A stretch of DNA of 19,244 bases from an uncultured Lachnospiraceae bacterium (GCA_934434905.1 CAKSAI010000024.1:1-19244), one strand, 5' to 3'. Shown: positions 6,431-13,905, counted from the stretch's first letter. Numbers and translations are program-made. The notes: generated from the letters alone by a model not told the origin.

Positions 6431-7595
6431 CCTATGTACCGACATCGGCTGGAAAAGTATCAATCACGAGGGCGAGCAGCTCTGCGGGGACCATGTGGAT
6501 ATCGTGGAACAGAATGAGAATTCCACAGTCATCGTGCTGGCGGATGGTCTGGGCAGCGGCGTGAAGGCCAGCATCCTGTCCACGCTGACCTCCAAGATCA
6601 TTTCCACGATGATGGCGGAGGGCCTGCCACTGGAGGAGTGTGTTGCCACCATTGCCGCGACACTTCCCATCTGCTCCGTGCGTGGTGTGGCGTATTCCAC
6701 GTTTACCATCATTCACCTGATTGACAACACCACAGCCGAGCTGATCCAATATGACAATCCCCAGGTGATCCTGCTTAGGGATTTTGAGAATTACGAGTAT
6801 CCAAGGACGGAGCTGAATATCGACGGCAAGAAGATCTACCAGTCGGTCATCAAGCTGCAGGAGAACGATATCTTTATCGCAATGAGCGACGGATGTTCCC
6901 ATGCCGGAATCGGTATCGCCTATAACTTCGGCTGGAAACGGGAGGATATCGCGGACTTCATGAAGACCGTCGCTGTCGCCGGGTATACGGCGAAGACCCT
7001 GTCTACCATGCTGGTGGACGAGTGTGATAAACAGTACGGCTATCATCCCGGCGATGATGCCACCGCCTGTGTCATCAAGGTGCGGCGGAGAGAACCCATG
7101 AATCTGCTGTTCGGGCCGCCCAGGAACCGGGACGACTGCGACCGTATGATGTCGCTGTTTTTCTCCAAGGAGGGAAAGCATATCATCTGCGGCGGAACCA
7201 CTTCCTCCATCGCGGCCAAGTACCTGGGTAAGCCATTGCGGGCCAGCCTGAGCTTCGAGAGCAGTGACGTGCCGCCTATCGCGACCATTGAGGGCGTGGA
7301 TCTGGTGACGGAGGGTGTCATCACCATCAACAAGGTCATTGAGTACGCCAAGGATGCGCTTGGCAGCAATGAGCTGTATGAGCACTGGGGGTTTGCCAGA
7401 GACGGTGCATCCATGATCTGCCGCCTGCTGTTTGAGGAGGCAACCGACATTAACTTTTTTGTTGGAAGAGCAGTCAATCCGGCACACCAGAATCCGGATC
7501 TGCCCATCAACTTCAATATAAAAATGAACCTGGTAGAAGAGCTTTCCAACTGCCTGAGGCAAATGGGTAAGCGGGTAAAATTAAGCTATTTCTAA
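6423..7595 (+). CDS. PP2C/SpoIIE-type serine/threonine phosphatase
   Basis: This 390-residue protein has an N-terminal PPM/SpoIIE phosphatase domain (about 1-220). Its metal-binding acidic residues are visible in CGDHVD (Asp23), LADGLGSGVKAS (Asp41-Gly42), SDGCSHAG (Asp156-Gly157) and GDDATAC (Asp211, Asp212), so it should be an active Mn/Mg-dependent protein phosphatase. Residues about 225-390 form a second domain that I do not recognise, with GGTTSSIAAKYLGK near its start. There are no membrane segments. The ATG overlaps the end of the hydrogenase gene by 8 bases, and an AAGGAG site lies inside that gene. In SpoIIE/RsbU-type proteins this phosphatase answers a sensory domain. Here the sensor is probably the adjacent PAS-hydrogenase, encoded as a separate chain. 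Its phosphoprotein substrate is unknown; no anti-anti-sigma (STAS) gene is visible nearby. Confidence 0.87.
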   Translation: MNNLCTDIGWKSINHEGEQLCGDHVDIVEQNENSTVIVLADGLGSGVKASILSTLTSKIISTMMAEGLPLEECVATIAATLPICSVRGVAYSTFTIIHLIDNTTAELIQYDNPQVILLRDFENYEYPRTELNIDGKKIYQSVIKLQENDIFIAMSDGCSHAGIGIAYNFGWKREDIADFMKTVAVAGYTAKTLSTMLVDECDKQYGYHPGDDATACVIKVRRREPMNLLFGPPRNRDDCDRMMSLFFSKEGKHIICGGTTSSIAAKYLGKPLRASLSFESSDVPPIATIEGVDLVTEGVITINKVIEYAKDALGSNELYEHWGFARDGASMICRLLFEEATDINFFVGRAVNPAHQNPDLPINFNIKMNLVEELSNCLRQMGKRVKLSYF

Positions 7596-7600
7596 CGGAT

Positions 7601-7632
7601 AGTTCAGCCGTTGCGAATGGTGCGTCTGAACT
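7601..7632 (+). other. Inverted repeat between phosphatase and second hydrogenase genes
   Basis: AGTTCAG (7601-7607) and CTGAACT (7626-7632) are a perfect 7-base inverted repeat with an 18-base loop, placed 5 bases after the phosphatase stop. No U-run follows, so it is not a classical terminator. It could be an mRNA processing or stability element that sets different expression for the downstream hydrogenase. The AAGGAGG ribosome site lies outside the stem. Confidence 0.35.
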
Positions 7633-7660
7633 GACACATACAATATATAAGGAGGATGTT

Positions 7661-9082
7661 ATGAGAAAATTTGATACAAAGGTTCAGCACTTGAAGTATA
7701 AAGTTTTGCGTGAGGTTGCCAAGCTGGCGTGGAATGACACGCTGCTGGAGGAAGTGCTGGATATTCCGAAGAAGATTGTTCCGGGCAATACGCCCACCAT
7801 GCGCTGCTGTGTATACAAGGAGCGCGCAATTCTCGGTGATCGCGTGAAGCTCGCCATGGGCGGAGACCCCAGCAATCCTAACGTGATTGAGGTAATCGAG
7901 ACGGCTTGCGATGAATGCCCGATGGGTGGTTATGAAGTTACCAACGCCTGCCGTGGTTGTCTGGCACATCGGTGCGAGGACGCCTGCCGATTCGGAGCTA
8001 TCACCTTTGACGAGAATCATGTGGCGCACATCGACAAGACCAAGTGTAAGGAGTGCGGAGCTTGTTCCAGAGTCTGCCCCTACACAGCTATTATCAGCCG
8101 TAGGCGTCCCTGCGAGAATGCCTGCAAGATTAAGGCAATCTCCATGAATGAGAATAGGGCTGCGGCCATTGACAACGAGAAATGCATCTCCTGTGGTGCC
8201 TGTGTATATCAGTGCCCCTTCGGAGCCATCATGGATAAGTCCTATATTCTGGACGTCATCGATATCTTGAAAAAGAGTGAAAATGGCAATAAATATAAAG
8301 TGTTTGCCGTTGTGGCACCTTCCATTTCCAGTCAGTTTACCTATGCGAAGCTGGGGCAGGTGGTCTCCGGTATGAAGAAGTTAGGCTTCCACACGGTGAT
8401 TGAGGCCGCGCTGGGTGCCGACATGGTGGCCTTCGCAGAATCCAAGGAACTGGTTGAAAAGGGCTTTCTTACCAGTTCCTGCTGCCCGGCATTTGTGAGC
8501 TATATCGAGAAATCCTTCCCGGATCTGCTGCCGTTTGTATCCCATAATCCGTCCCCGATGGCGGCCATCGCGAAATACATCAAGGAGCATGAAGCTCCCT
8601 GCAAGGTAGTATTCATCGGACCGTGTACGGCGAAGAAGGCGGAGGTTCAGAAGGAAGCAGTGAGACCTTATGTAGATGTGGTCATCACCTTTGAAGAACT
8701 GCAGGCCCTCTATGACAGCAAGGATATCGACATTACGACACTGGAGGAGGATGTGCTGGATAACGCCTCCTACTACGGACGTATCTTCGCCCGCAGCGGC
8801 GGACTTTCCGACGCAGTGGCACAGGGCTTAAAGGAGCACGGGGTTACCGACTTCGATCTGAAGGCTCTGCCCTGCGACGGCATCGAGGCCTGCAAGGTGG
8901 CGTTGCTTAGGAAGCGCAAGAATATGCTGGATGCCAACTTCGTGGAAGGTATGGCTTGTATCGGCGGTTGTATCGGCGGTGCCGGCTGCCTTACTCACGG
9001 GGAGAAGAACAAGGCCGAAGTAGATAAATATGGCAAGGAGGCCTACGAGAAGACGATCTCGGATGCGATTGCCATGCTGTAA
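7661..9082 (+). CDS. Monomeric [FeFe]-hydrogenase with multi-cluster ferredoxin domain (group B-like)
   Basis: This 473-residue [FeFe]-hydrogenase would reduce protons or oxidise H2 with ferredoxin in the cytoplasm. The N-terminal half holds [4Fe-4S] motifs with cysteines at 97/100/105/109, 129/132/135/139, 151/155 and 175/178/181/185, enough for at least three clusters. The H-cluster domain (about 212-440) has L1 TSSCCPAF (Cys274, Cys275), L2 GPCTAKKAEV (Cys322, Lys325) and L3 VEGMACIGGCIGGAGC (Glu429, Met431, Cys433, Cys437). L1 and L3 keep the residues needed for catalysis, unlike the sensory homologue upstream. The L2 GPC and the many-cysteine N-terminus place it outside group A, closest to group B. 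A strong AAGGAGG site precedes the ATG. No HydE, HydF or HydG maturase is in the window. It is the last gene of the operon and probably the catalytic member. Confidence 0.9.
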   Translation: MRKFDTKVQHLKYKVLREVAKLAWNDTLLEEVLDIPKKIVPGNTPTMRCCVYKERAILGDRVKLAMGGDPSNPNVIEVIETACDECPMGGYEVTNACRGCLAHRCEDACRFGAITFDENHVAHIDKTKCKECGACSRVCPYTAIISRRRPCENACKIKAISMNENRAAAIDNEKCISCGACVYQCPFGAIMDKSYILDVIDILKKSENGNKYKVFAVVAPSISSQFTYAKLGQVVSGMKKLGFHTVIEAALGADMVAFAESKELVEKGFLTSSCCPAFVSYIEKSFPDLLPFVSHNPSPMAAIAKYIKEHEAPCKVVFIGPCTAKKAEVQKEAVRPYVDVVITFEELQALYDSKDIDITTLEEDVLDNASYYGRIFARSGGLSDAVAQGLKEHGVTDFDLKALPCDGIEACKVALLRKRKNMLDANFVEGMACIGGCIGGAGCLTHGEKNKAEVDKYGKEAYEKTISDAIAML

Positions 9083-9167
9083 GGATTGGATGTTAGAAGA
9101 GGGAAGAACGGCCGGCTGCGGTAGACGGTTTCAAGCCTTGTGATATTTGCAGATATACTATTTTATT

Positions 9168-9860
9168 TCACATTACGGGTTTCCCGTTTCCCTCAATGCG
9201 GCCATTCGTCATTTGAATGATCCTGTCACAGCGTTCAGCAATTGAAAGGTCATGCGTAACAATAATCAGCGTCTTTCCGTTTTCCTTGCAGAGCCGCATG
9301 AGGATGTCCATGACATTCGTTTTGTTCGCCGCGTCCAGTGAACCGGTGGGTTCGTCCGCAAGGATGATCGGCTGGTCACAGACGATCGCACGGGCGATTG
9401 CCACCCGCTGCCGCTCTCCGCCGGATAATTTGCCCGCCTTGCGGTTCAGTTTGTCGGAGATATCCAACCTCTGTGCGATCTCCCGGATTCGGGGCTTATG
9501 CTCCCTGCGCCTGATCTGCTTGTTGTAAAGCAAGGGGATTCGGATGTTGTGATATACGGTTTCATCGTCCAACAGGGCGAAGTCCTGCACGATATAACCG
9601 AACGAAGCGTTTCGGAAGGCGCTGCACCGCCTGTCGTTCATGTTCAGGACTTCCTTTCCGTCCACGGCGACGCTTCCGGAATCCGGCTTCAAAATCAGAC
9701 CGATAATGTTCAAAAGTGTGGACTTGCCGCTGCCGGAAGGTCCGACAATGGCGACGGCTTCGCCGCTTTCCAAGGAAAGATCGGCGTGATTCACCGCTTT
9801 TACGGTGTAGTGGCTGGTTTCATAGCTCTTGCAGGCCTGTGTAACGGTGATTCCCGGCAT
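9168..9860 (-). CDS. ABC transporter ATP-binding protein (MacB/LolD/BceA type)
   Basis: This 230-residue ABC ATPase has Walker A GPSGSGKST (40-48), the Q-loop Gln92, signature LSGGERQR (145-152), Walker B IILADE with PTGSLD, and H-loop His203. Length and motifs fit the MacB/LolD subfamily, which powers FtsX-type permeases that move lipids, lipoproteins or peptides at the envelope, or sense antimicrobial peptides. An AAGGAGG site overlaps the end of the upstream permease gene; the gap between that stop and this ATG is three bases. It is the last gene of the ECF operon. The 85 bases between its stop and the oppositely directed hydrogenase gene hold no hairpin followed by a U-run that I can see. 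Confidence 0.93.
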   Translation of the reverse strand: MPGITVTQACKSYETSHYTVKAVNHADLSLESGEAVAIVGPSGSGKSTLLNIIGLILKPDSGSVAVDGKEVLNMNDRRCSAFRNASFGYIVQDFALLDDETVYHNIRIPLLYNKQIRRREHKPRIREIAQRLDISDKLNRKAGKLSGGERQRVAIARAIVCDQPIILADEPTGSLDAANKTNVMDILMRLCKENGKTLIIVTHDLSIAERCDRIIQMTNGRIEGNGKPVM

Positions 9861-9863
9861 AGT

Positions 9864-10988
9864 TTATTCCCTCCTTAATCCCTGTGAAAATTTAGATACA
9901 AAACGCTGCTGCACAATACTTGTGACAAGGAACGCCGAACCCATGGTGGCCGCGAATACCATGAAAAGATTCAGCGGCGACGCGAGCCTGTTCAATGACA
10001 GGATCAGGAGCATTCCCGCAAGTGGGATCACATGGTATCCCAGCACAAACAGATACATCCTTGCAAAGATAAACCGCTGCGTTGCGCCAAACAGATGATG
10101 CACCGCATACTCCGGGATCCTGCGGCGCAGGATGCGATAGGTATTCAGCAGCAGCGCACCGAATAAAACCAGCGTGGACATGATGTAGAACAGAAGATAC
10201 GTCTGATGGGTGCGGGTGCTGCTCGCGGCGGAAAGCTGCAGATAATTTTCCGTTGACTGTATCTCCGCATAGGCGGAATAGTTTTGATACAGGAACGACC
10301 TGACATCGGCAGCACATTCCTCTGTGGGTTCGGCAATGATCAGACGGTCTATGAACATGTCCGCCGATAAGTGCGGAAACGCAGCAAAGGCATCCTCATA
10401 GGACGGCGAGAAAACATAGAGCGTTTTCTTCAAATTCTCTGATGCGGGCGGAATATAGTTCAGCGGATGGTAAACATCCATATCGGATGAGACGACAGTT
10501 ACGGTACAGTCGTGACCTCCGATGCGGAGCGTCTTTCCTTCGTCCCCGGCGCAGTCCGGCGAAACCGCAGCGATGGGCGTATCGCTGTCTGCCGGAAATG
10601 GGAATGCCGTCAGTCTGGTATAGGCGCCCACATAAACGATGGTCTGCTGATACCCGCCGCTGCCGGGGAGAAGGGCGAGACTGCCGATGTTGTCATGTTT
10701 CTGAAACAGCTCCACGAGGCTTTGCTGCTGCGCCCTGCCTGTGCTGACGTGCTGTGCGGCAGCTTCCCGGTCAGCCGCTGTCAAAAGACTGCTTAAATCC
10801 TTTGCCCGCACCATGCTTACATCGTTTTGCGTAAAGCGGCGGATCGCGTCATTTTGGGACGCGACATGCTGGTAACTCAATCCCACCAGCACGAAAGCCA
10901 TGATAGACATCGCGGTCAGAAAACCGTAAAAAACGACCCATCCGGCGTCCTTGACCAGATCCCGGATCACCTGCCTGATCAGTGTCAT
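9864..10988 (-). CDS. FtsX-like ABC permease, second of two
   Basis: This 374-residue membrane protein has one N-terminal transmembrane helix (about 16-39), a large extracytoplasmic domain and three C-terminal helices, the MacB/FtsX layout. The motif VHHLFGATQRFIFARM after the second helix resembles the matching cytoplasmic loop of the other permease (IYHLFGLSKARMF), so the two are distant paralogues that probably pair as a heterodimer. The frame is open from a TTG at 11009, but ATG 10988 follows AAAGGGGG by 8 bases and begins one base after the stop of the upstream gene, so I chose it. Together with the ATPase it forms a complete exporter-type transporter. The substrate cannot be read from sequence. 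Confidence 0.85.
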   Translation of the reverse strand: MTLIRQVIRDLVKDAGWVVFYGFLTAMSIMAFVLVGLSYQHVASQNDAIRRFTQNDVSMVRAKDLSSLLTAADREAAAQHVSTGRAQQQSLVELFQKHDNIGSLALLPGSGGYQQTIVYVGAYTRLTAFPFPADSDTPIAAVSPDCAGDEGKTLRIGGHDCTVTVVSSDMDVYHPLNYIPPASENLKKTLYVFSPSYEDAFAAFPHLSADMFIDRLIIAEPTEECAADVRSFLYQNYSAYAEIQSTENYLQLSAASSTRTHQTYLLFYIMSTLVLFGALLLNTYRILRRRIPEYAVHHLFGATQRFIFARMYLFVLGYHVIPLAGMLLILSLNRLASPLNLFMVFAATMGSAFLVTSIVQQRFVSKFSQGLRRE

Positions 10989-10989
10989 A

Positions 10990-11991
10990 TCATCTTCCCC
11001 CTTTCCCAAACCGTGCGGCTGTTCCGTAATAGCCCGCCCAGTTCATAATCAGTGAGAACAGTACAAATCCTACCGTAGTACCTATCAGCAGCGCGGTCAG
11101 CTCACTGTCCGGCATATAGGTCAGCCCCCGGTACAGCACCACGCCGAAAAGCAGAGCAGCAGTCAGTGCAATACCCATCGCCGTGAGGGTGGAGCGGAGG
11201 AACATCCGTGCTTTTGACAGTCCGAACAAATGATAGATCCGATAGCGGCGGTCATTTTCCCGATACATGGTCAGCACCACATAGGAGAAGCAAAAGATCA
11301 GACCGAGCATGGCGGCGGAAATCGCTCTGGAAAGAACGCTGTCCGTCAGGAGCTTTGCCGCCAGCGCAGGAAAGCTCAAACGCTGCCGCTGGTCAATGAC
11401 CGTATAGCCGCTGCTCTCGAACAAAGCCGTTAGACCACGGGGATCCGCGCCATCTGTGAAGTACATTCCGTCATTCGCCCCGCTCATGGACAGCGGATAG
11501 AGAAACCCTGCATTGGAGATAACGGAAGGCACATCCCGTTCCCGATAGGTTCCCAGCACAGGCAGTCCCAGCGCGTCCGGCAAAAACTGCCCGTCGCGCA
11601 CATAGACTTCCGAAAAAGCCGCGTCCTCCGAGGTCAATACGCCCTGCGCGTCACGGGGCAGCGAAAGTCCGACGGCTTCGCAGAGCCAATCCGAACCGTC
11701 CAGTATTCCGCAGCCTGCGGCAAAACCGTTCTTGTATAAGATTGTCGCCTCGTTTTCCAGCGCCCAGCGTTCCAGAAGCGCATACAGTTCATCGGGCGGT
11801 GCAGCGGTGCTTGGTGCGCTGGCGGCCTCCTCCGGATGAAGATACATCCGCGAGGCGTCCGCAACAGTAAAGGATTGCAAGCCCGACACGGGGCTGAAAT
11901 AGTAGTCCGAGTAAATGATGGAAACGCCCAGCCCAATGCTCGCAAGAATCAGGATCGAGCATAGCAAGGCAGCCCAGTTCTTTTTTCGCAT
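10990..11991 (-). CDS. FtsX-like ABC permease, first of two
   Basis: This 333-residue membrane protein has a signal-anchor-like first helix (about 6-26), an extracytoplasmic domain of about 200 residues and three C-terminal helices, the FtsX/MacB topology. The loop RYRIYHLFGLSKARMF is shared in pattern with the next permease. The frame is open to a GTG at 12027, but ATG 11991 has ACGGAGG 8 bases upstream and directly precedes the basic, then hydrophobic, N-terminus, so I chose it. About 108 bases separate it from the anti-sigma gene. I found no convincing promoter in that gap, so read-through from the sigma-factor promoter is likely. Confidence 0.82.
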   Translation of the reverse strand: MRKKNWAALLCSILILASIGLGVSIIYSDYYFSPVSGLQSFTVADASRMYLHPEEAASAPSTAAPPDELYALLERWALENEATILYKNGFAAGCGILDGSDWLCEAVGLSLPRDAQGVLTSEDAAFSEVYVRDGQFLPDALGLPVLGTYRERDVPSVISNAGFLYPLSMSGANDGMYFTDGADPRGLTALFESSGYTVIDQRQRLSFPALAAKLLTDSVLSRAISAAMLGLIFCFSYVVLTMYRENDRRYRIYHLFGLSKARMFLRSTLTAMGIALTAALLFGVVLYRGLTYMPDSELTALLIGTTVGFVLFSLIMNWAGYYGTAARFGKGGR

Positions 11992-12099
11992 AGCCGTATC
12001 CTCCGTTTTTCGGCATGTCTCAGCCACACAGAATATATTGTATATCTGCGGGATGTTCCGTACTGCGACGGCATCATCACCTTACGATTGGTCAAGCCG

Positions 12100-13050
12100 T
12101 TATTCGGTTCCTCCCGCACTTTTTCCGCTCCGCAGGTCTTTTATATTGTAAAAAATGCTCAATGCCAGCAGCATAGCGCAGTAGAACAAAACGCCGATGG
12201 CAAGGATTAGTTGAAAGTCGCGCCATTCTGAACAGGATACGGTGCGAAAGCCCAGAACGCACAGATGCCCCAGCACGTAAGCGACAGGGATCAGGAGCAG
12301 GCGCTCCGCCCGGCGGCGGGATTTTTCTTTTCTGCGCAGCCTGAAACATATCCTGGCAAGGATCAGGAACAGTGCGATGTTGAATAGCAGCCAATAGCCC
12401 AAAGAAAGCCCCGCCAAGGCGATCCAGCCGCCGCTGTCGGGCGCGGTGCCGTAGATGCACACCGATCTGTCGCTGGAGCTTTCGGCGTGTCCGTTGATAA
12501 ACTGCGTGAAATAAACGAGAAGCGGCTTGCCACTCTCCGGCGCTGCGGCCACGGCCTGTACGCCGGGTTTATGGAACACTCTGTCCCATACGGAAGTCCA
12601 CACTTCAAGATGGTAAACGGTATTCCGATCCTCGGGGTCGGCGATTTGTTGGAGCTTATAATTCGTGACCTCGCTGCTGAAAGAGAGCGTCACAGCACCG
12701 TTTGTTTCCTCCGTCACAGACACCAGCTCCGGCGAATAGGCGAAGTATTCCGGCGCGGTCAGAAAGGAGAGGATCGACAACATCAGTGCCAGCAGCACCG
12801 CCGCTGTGCATAGGATGGTCTGCACCTTTTTCATCAGCAGAGCCTTTTTCAAACGTTTCAGCGGCGCGGCATCCATGTCGGGCTGCGGCTCTGTTTGCAC
12901 CTCCACAGGCTCCCGCAGTTTTTCAAGCTCCGCATGGCAGGCGGGGCAGTTTTCCAGATGTTCCTTTACAAACTCCGACGTATCCTCCGATACCATGTTT
13001 TCCACATACAGCGGCAGAATATCGCGGATGATACTGCATTCATTTTTCAT
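12100..13050 (-). CDS. Zinc-finger anti-sigma factor, multi-pass membrane protein
   Basis: This 316-residue protein would hold the adjacent ECF sigma factor inactive at the membrane. The N-terminus is a ZAS/zf-HC2 domain with the zinc motif HLENCPAC (H-x3-C-x2-C; His31, Cys35, Cys38). A first transmembrane helix lies at about 79-98, then an extracytoplasmic stretch to about 205, then three more hydrophobic segments (about 209-236, 251-270, 279-302). Anti-sigma factors of this class often have one helix, so the multi-pass C-terminus is larger than usual. The frame is open to a TTG at 13059, but that codon directly abuts GGAGG. ATG 13050 is 9 bases downstream of the same site and is the better start. 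The gene overlaps the end of the sigma gene, as expected for a coupled pair. Confidence 0.87.
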   Translation of the reverse strand: MKNECSIIRDILPLYVENMVSEDTSEFVKEHLENCPACHAELEKLREPVEVQTEPQPDMDAAPLKRLKKALLMKKVQTILCTAAVLLALMLSILSFLTAPEYFAYSPELVSVTEETNGAVTLSFSSEVTNYKLQQIADPEDRNTVYHLEVWTSVWDRVFHKPGVQAVAAAPESGKPLLVYFTQFINGHAESSSDRSVCIYGTAPDSGGWIALAGLSLGYWLLFNIALFLILARICFRLRRKEKSRRRAERLLLIPVAYVLGHLCVLGFRTVSCSEWRDFQLILAIGVLFYCAMLLALSIFYNIKDLRSGKSAGGTE

Positions 13051-13543
13051 CTTTGTCAACCTCCATTCCCTTTTGGATCATTTTTCGTGCGCGGTGATAG
13101 GTGACGCACGCCCAGTTTTCCGTCTTGTGAAACAGCTTCCCGATCTCCTTAAAGCTCATTTCACCAAGGGTACGCCACATGAAAACCTCTTTGTACGGGT
13201 CGGGAAGCTCATGCAGCAAATTTTTTGCCTGTCGGGCATTCTCGCTGCGCAGCAGCATTTCATCCAGCGATTCCTCTGCTTCCGATATAAGCTGTTCCAT
13301 GTCCGCCGTATGCTCTGTCCTGCGGCTCTGTTTCAGGTAGGTGTAGTAACAGTTCTTTGCGATCTGACACAGCCACACCCGGATGTCGCAATCTCCCCGA
13401 AAGCTGTCAATGCGGCGCAGCGCACGGAAGAAGGCTTCGCTGGTAATATCCTCAGCCAGCCGTTCGTCCCCGCCGGACAGCCGCCGGACATAGAGAAACA
13501 CGTCCCGAAAATAGTCCTTGTATATCTGTTCAAAGTCCGTCAC
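13040..13543 (-). CDS. ECF-type RNA polymerase sigma factor
   Basis: This 167-residue ECF sigma factor has region 2 at about 10-72 (FRDVFLYVRRLSGG, AEDITSEAFFRA, VWLCQIAKN) and region 4 at about 110-160 (LPDPYKEVFMWRTLGEMS, FKEIGKLF, then VTYHRARKMI). The start is GTG 13543, with an excellent AAGGAGGTGA ribosome site; no better in-frame start exists. It overlaps the anti-sigma gene and leads an operon with two permeases and an ATPase, so envelope stress or antimicrobial-peptide response is the likely trigger. A putative self-recognised promoter lies 30-70 bases upstream. Confidence 0.93.
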   Translation of the reverse strand: MTDFEQIYKDYFRDVFLYVRRLSGGDERLAEDITSEAFFRALRRIDSFRGDCDIRVWLCQIAKNCYYTYLKQSRRTEHTADMEQLISEAEESLDEMLLRSENARQAKNLLHELPDPYKEVFMWRTLGEMSFKEIGKLFHKTENWACVTYHRARKMIQKGMEVDKDEK

Positions 13544-13571
13544 CTGCTCACCTCCTTGTCCCGTTCACCTA

Positions 13572-13613
13572 TAAGACTGCGAAAAACCAAAAACCTTACA
13601 AGAAATCTTACAA
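13572..13613 (-). promoter_or_regulatory. Putative ECF-type autoregulated promoter with doubled TTGTAAG
   Basis: On the minus strand TTGTAAG occurs at 13613-13607 and again at 13601-13595, one helical turn apart. From the second copy, TGTAAG (13600-13595), a 17-base T-rich spacer leads to GTCTTA (13577-13572), resembling ECF promoters with a TGTAA-like -35 and a GTCT-like -10. It lies about 30 bases before the sigma-factor start. This fits autoregulation but no experiment is implied. Confidence 0.45.
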
Positions 13614-13778
13614 TTTTTTCTGCCGCCCGTCGGCAGGCTTTTCCGCGTCTATTGGAATGAGCCGCATATAGCTGATCTTTGAAACGCCGGGTATGCGGTT
13701 TTCCTCGCAAAGTTTCTGTACCCGCCGCTCTGATATGCTCCATTTCTTTGTTGCTTGCGGACAAGACATATATTCCAT
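13608..13778 (-). CDS. Small helix-turn-helix DNA-binding protein (56 aa)
   Basis: A short minus-strand frame from ATG 13778 to TAA 13608 encodes 56 residues. Its core, KKWSISERRVQKLCEENRIP followed by GVSKISYMRLIPIDAEKPAD, matches the MerR/excisionase-like winged helix-turn-helix proteins common in Firmicutes, which typically run (E)KWGISERRVQ, CxxGRIPGA, W-IPxDAxKPxD. An in-frame stop lies two codons upstream, so the protein is complete and short. ATG 13769 is an alternative start; ribosome sites for both are weak. A TTGATT-N18-TATAAT promoter lies about 37 bases upstream. It sits 64 bases before the sigma gene on the same strand and overlaps the first TTGTAAG element. Some family members usually have a Trp where this one has Met (SYMRLIP), so partial decay is possible. 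Confidence 0.65.
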   Translation of the reverse strand: MEYMSCPQATKKWSISERRVQKLCEENRIPGVSKISYMRLIPIDAEKPADGRQKKL

Positions 13779-13814
13779 GTTTCATATACTCTTTCACATA
13801 ATTCTACAAATATA

Positions 13815-13844
13815 ATTATATACGGACAGCCGAACAAAAATCAA
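13815..13844 (-). promoter_or_regulatory. Predicted sigma-A promoter upstream of the HTH ORF / ECF operon
   Basis: On the minus strand TTGATT (13844-13839), an 18-base spacer and a consensus TATAAT (13820-13815) precede the small HTH gene by about 37 bases. It could give basal transcription of the whole ECF operon. Confidence 0.55.
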
Positions 13845-13887
13845 GGAACTATCTGTGAATCATGTGCTTTATTTCGGTCAAGTCTAT

Positions 13888-13905
13888 GATATGTGTACTC
13901 ATATC
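13888..13905. promoter_or_regulatory. Imperfect 18-base palindrome between divergent promoters
   Basis: GATATG and CATATC flank TGTACT, giving a dyad that matches itself at 16 of 18 positions. It lies between the minus-strand promoter at 13844 and the plus-strand promoter at 14017, where an operator for either could sit. The evidence is the symmetry alone. The rest of the 530-base gap from 13544 to 14073 holds the promoters, repeats and small ORF listed separately; otherwise I see nothing in it. Confidence 0.3.

Noticed and set aside
9083..9167. Bidirectional terminator between the hydrogenase and ABC operons
   Set aside because: There is a GGCCGGC palindrome, but no adequate stem followed by a U-run on either strand.
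11992..12099. Separate promoter before the permease genes
   Set aside because: TTGACC and TACAAT occur, but their spacing is far from 16-18 bases and no partner box fits either one.
13051..13059. TTG start for the anti-sigma factor
   Set aside because: The codon directly abuts GGAGG with no spacing; ATG 13050 sits 9 bases downstream of the same site.
13540..13797. Minus-strand ORF of 85 codons upstream of the sigma gene
   Set aside because: It is a frame shadow of the 56-residue HTH gene in the same strand; only the other frame gives a family-like protein, and this ORF would overlap the sigma ribosome site.
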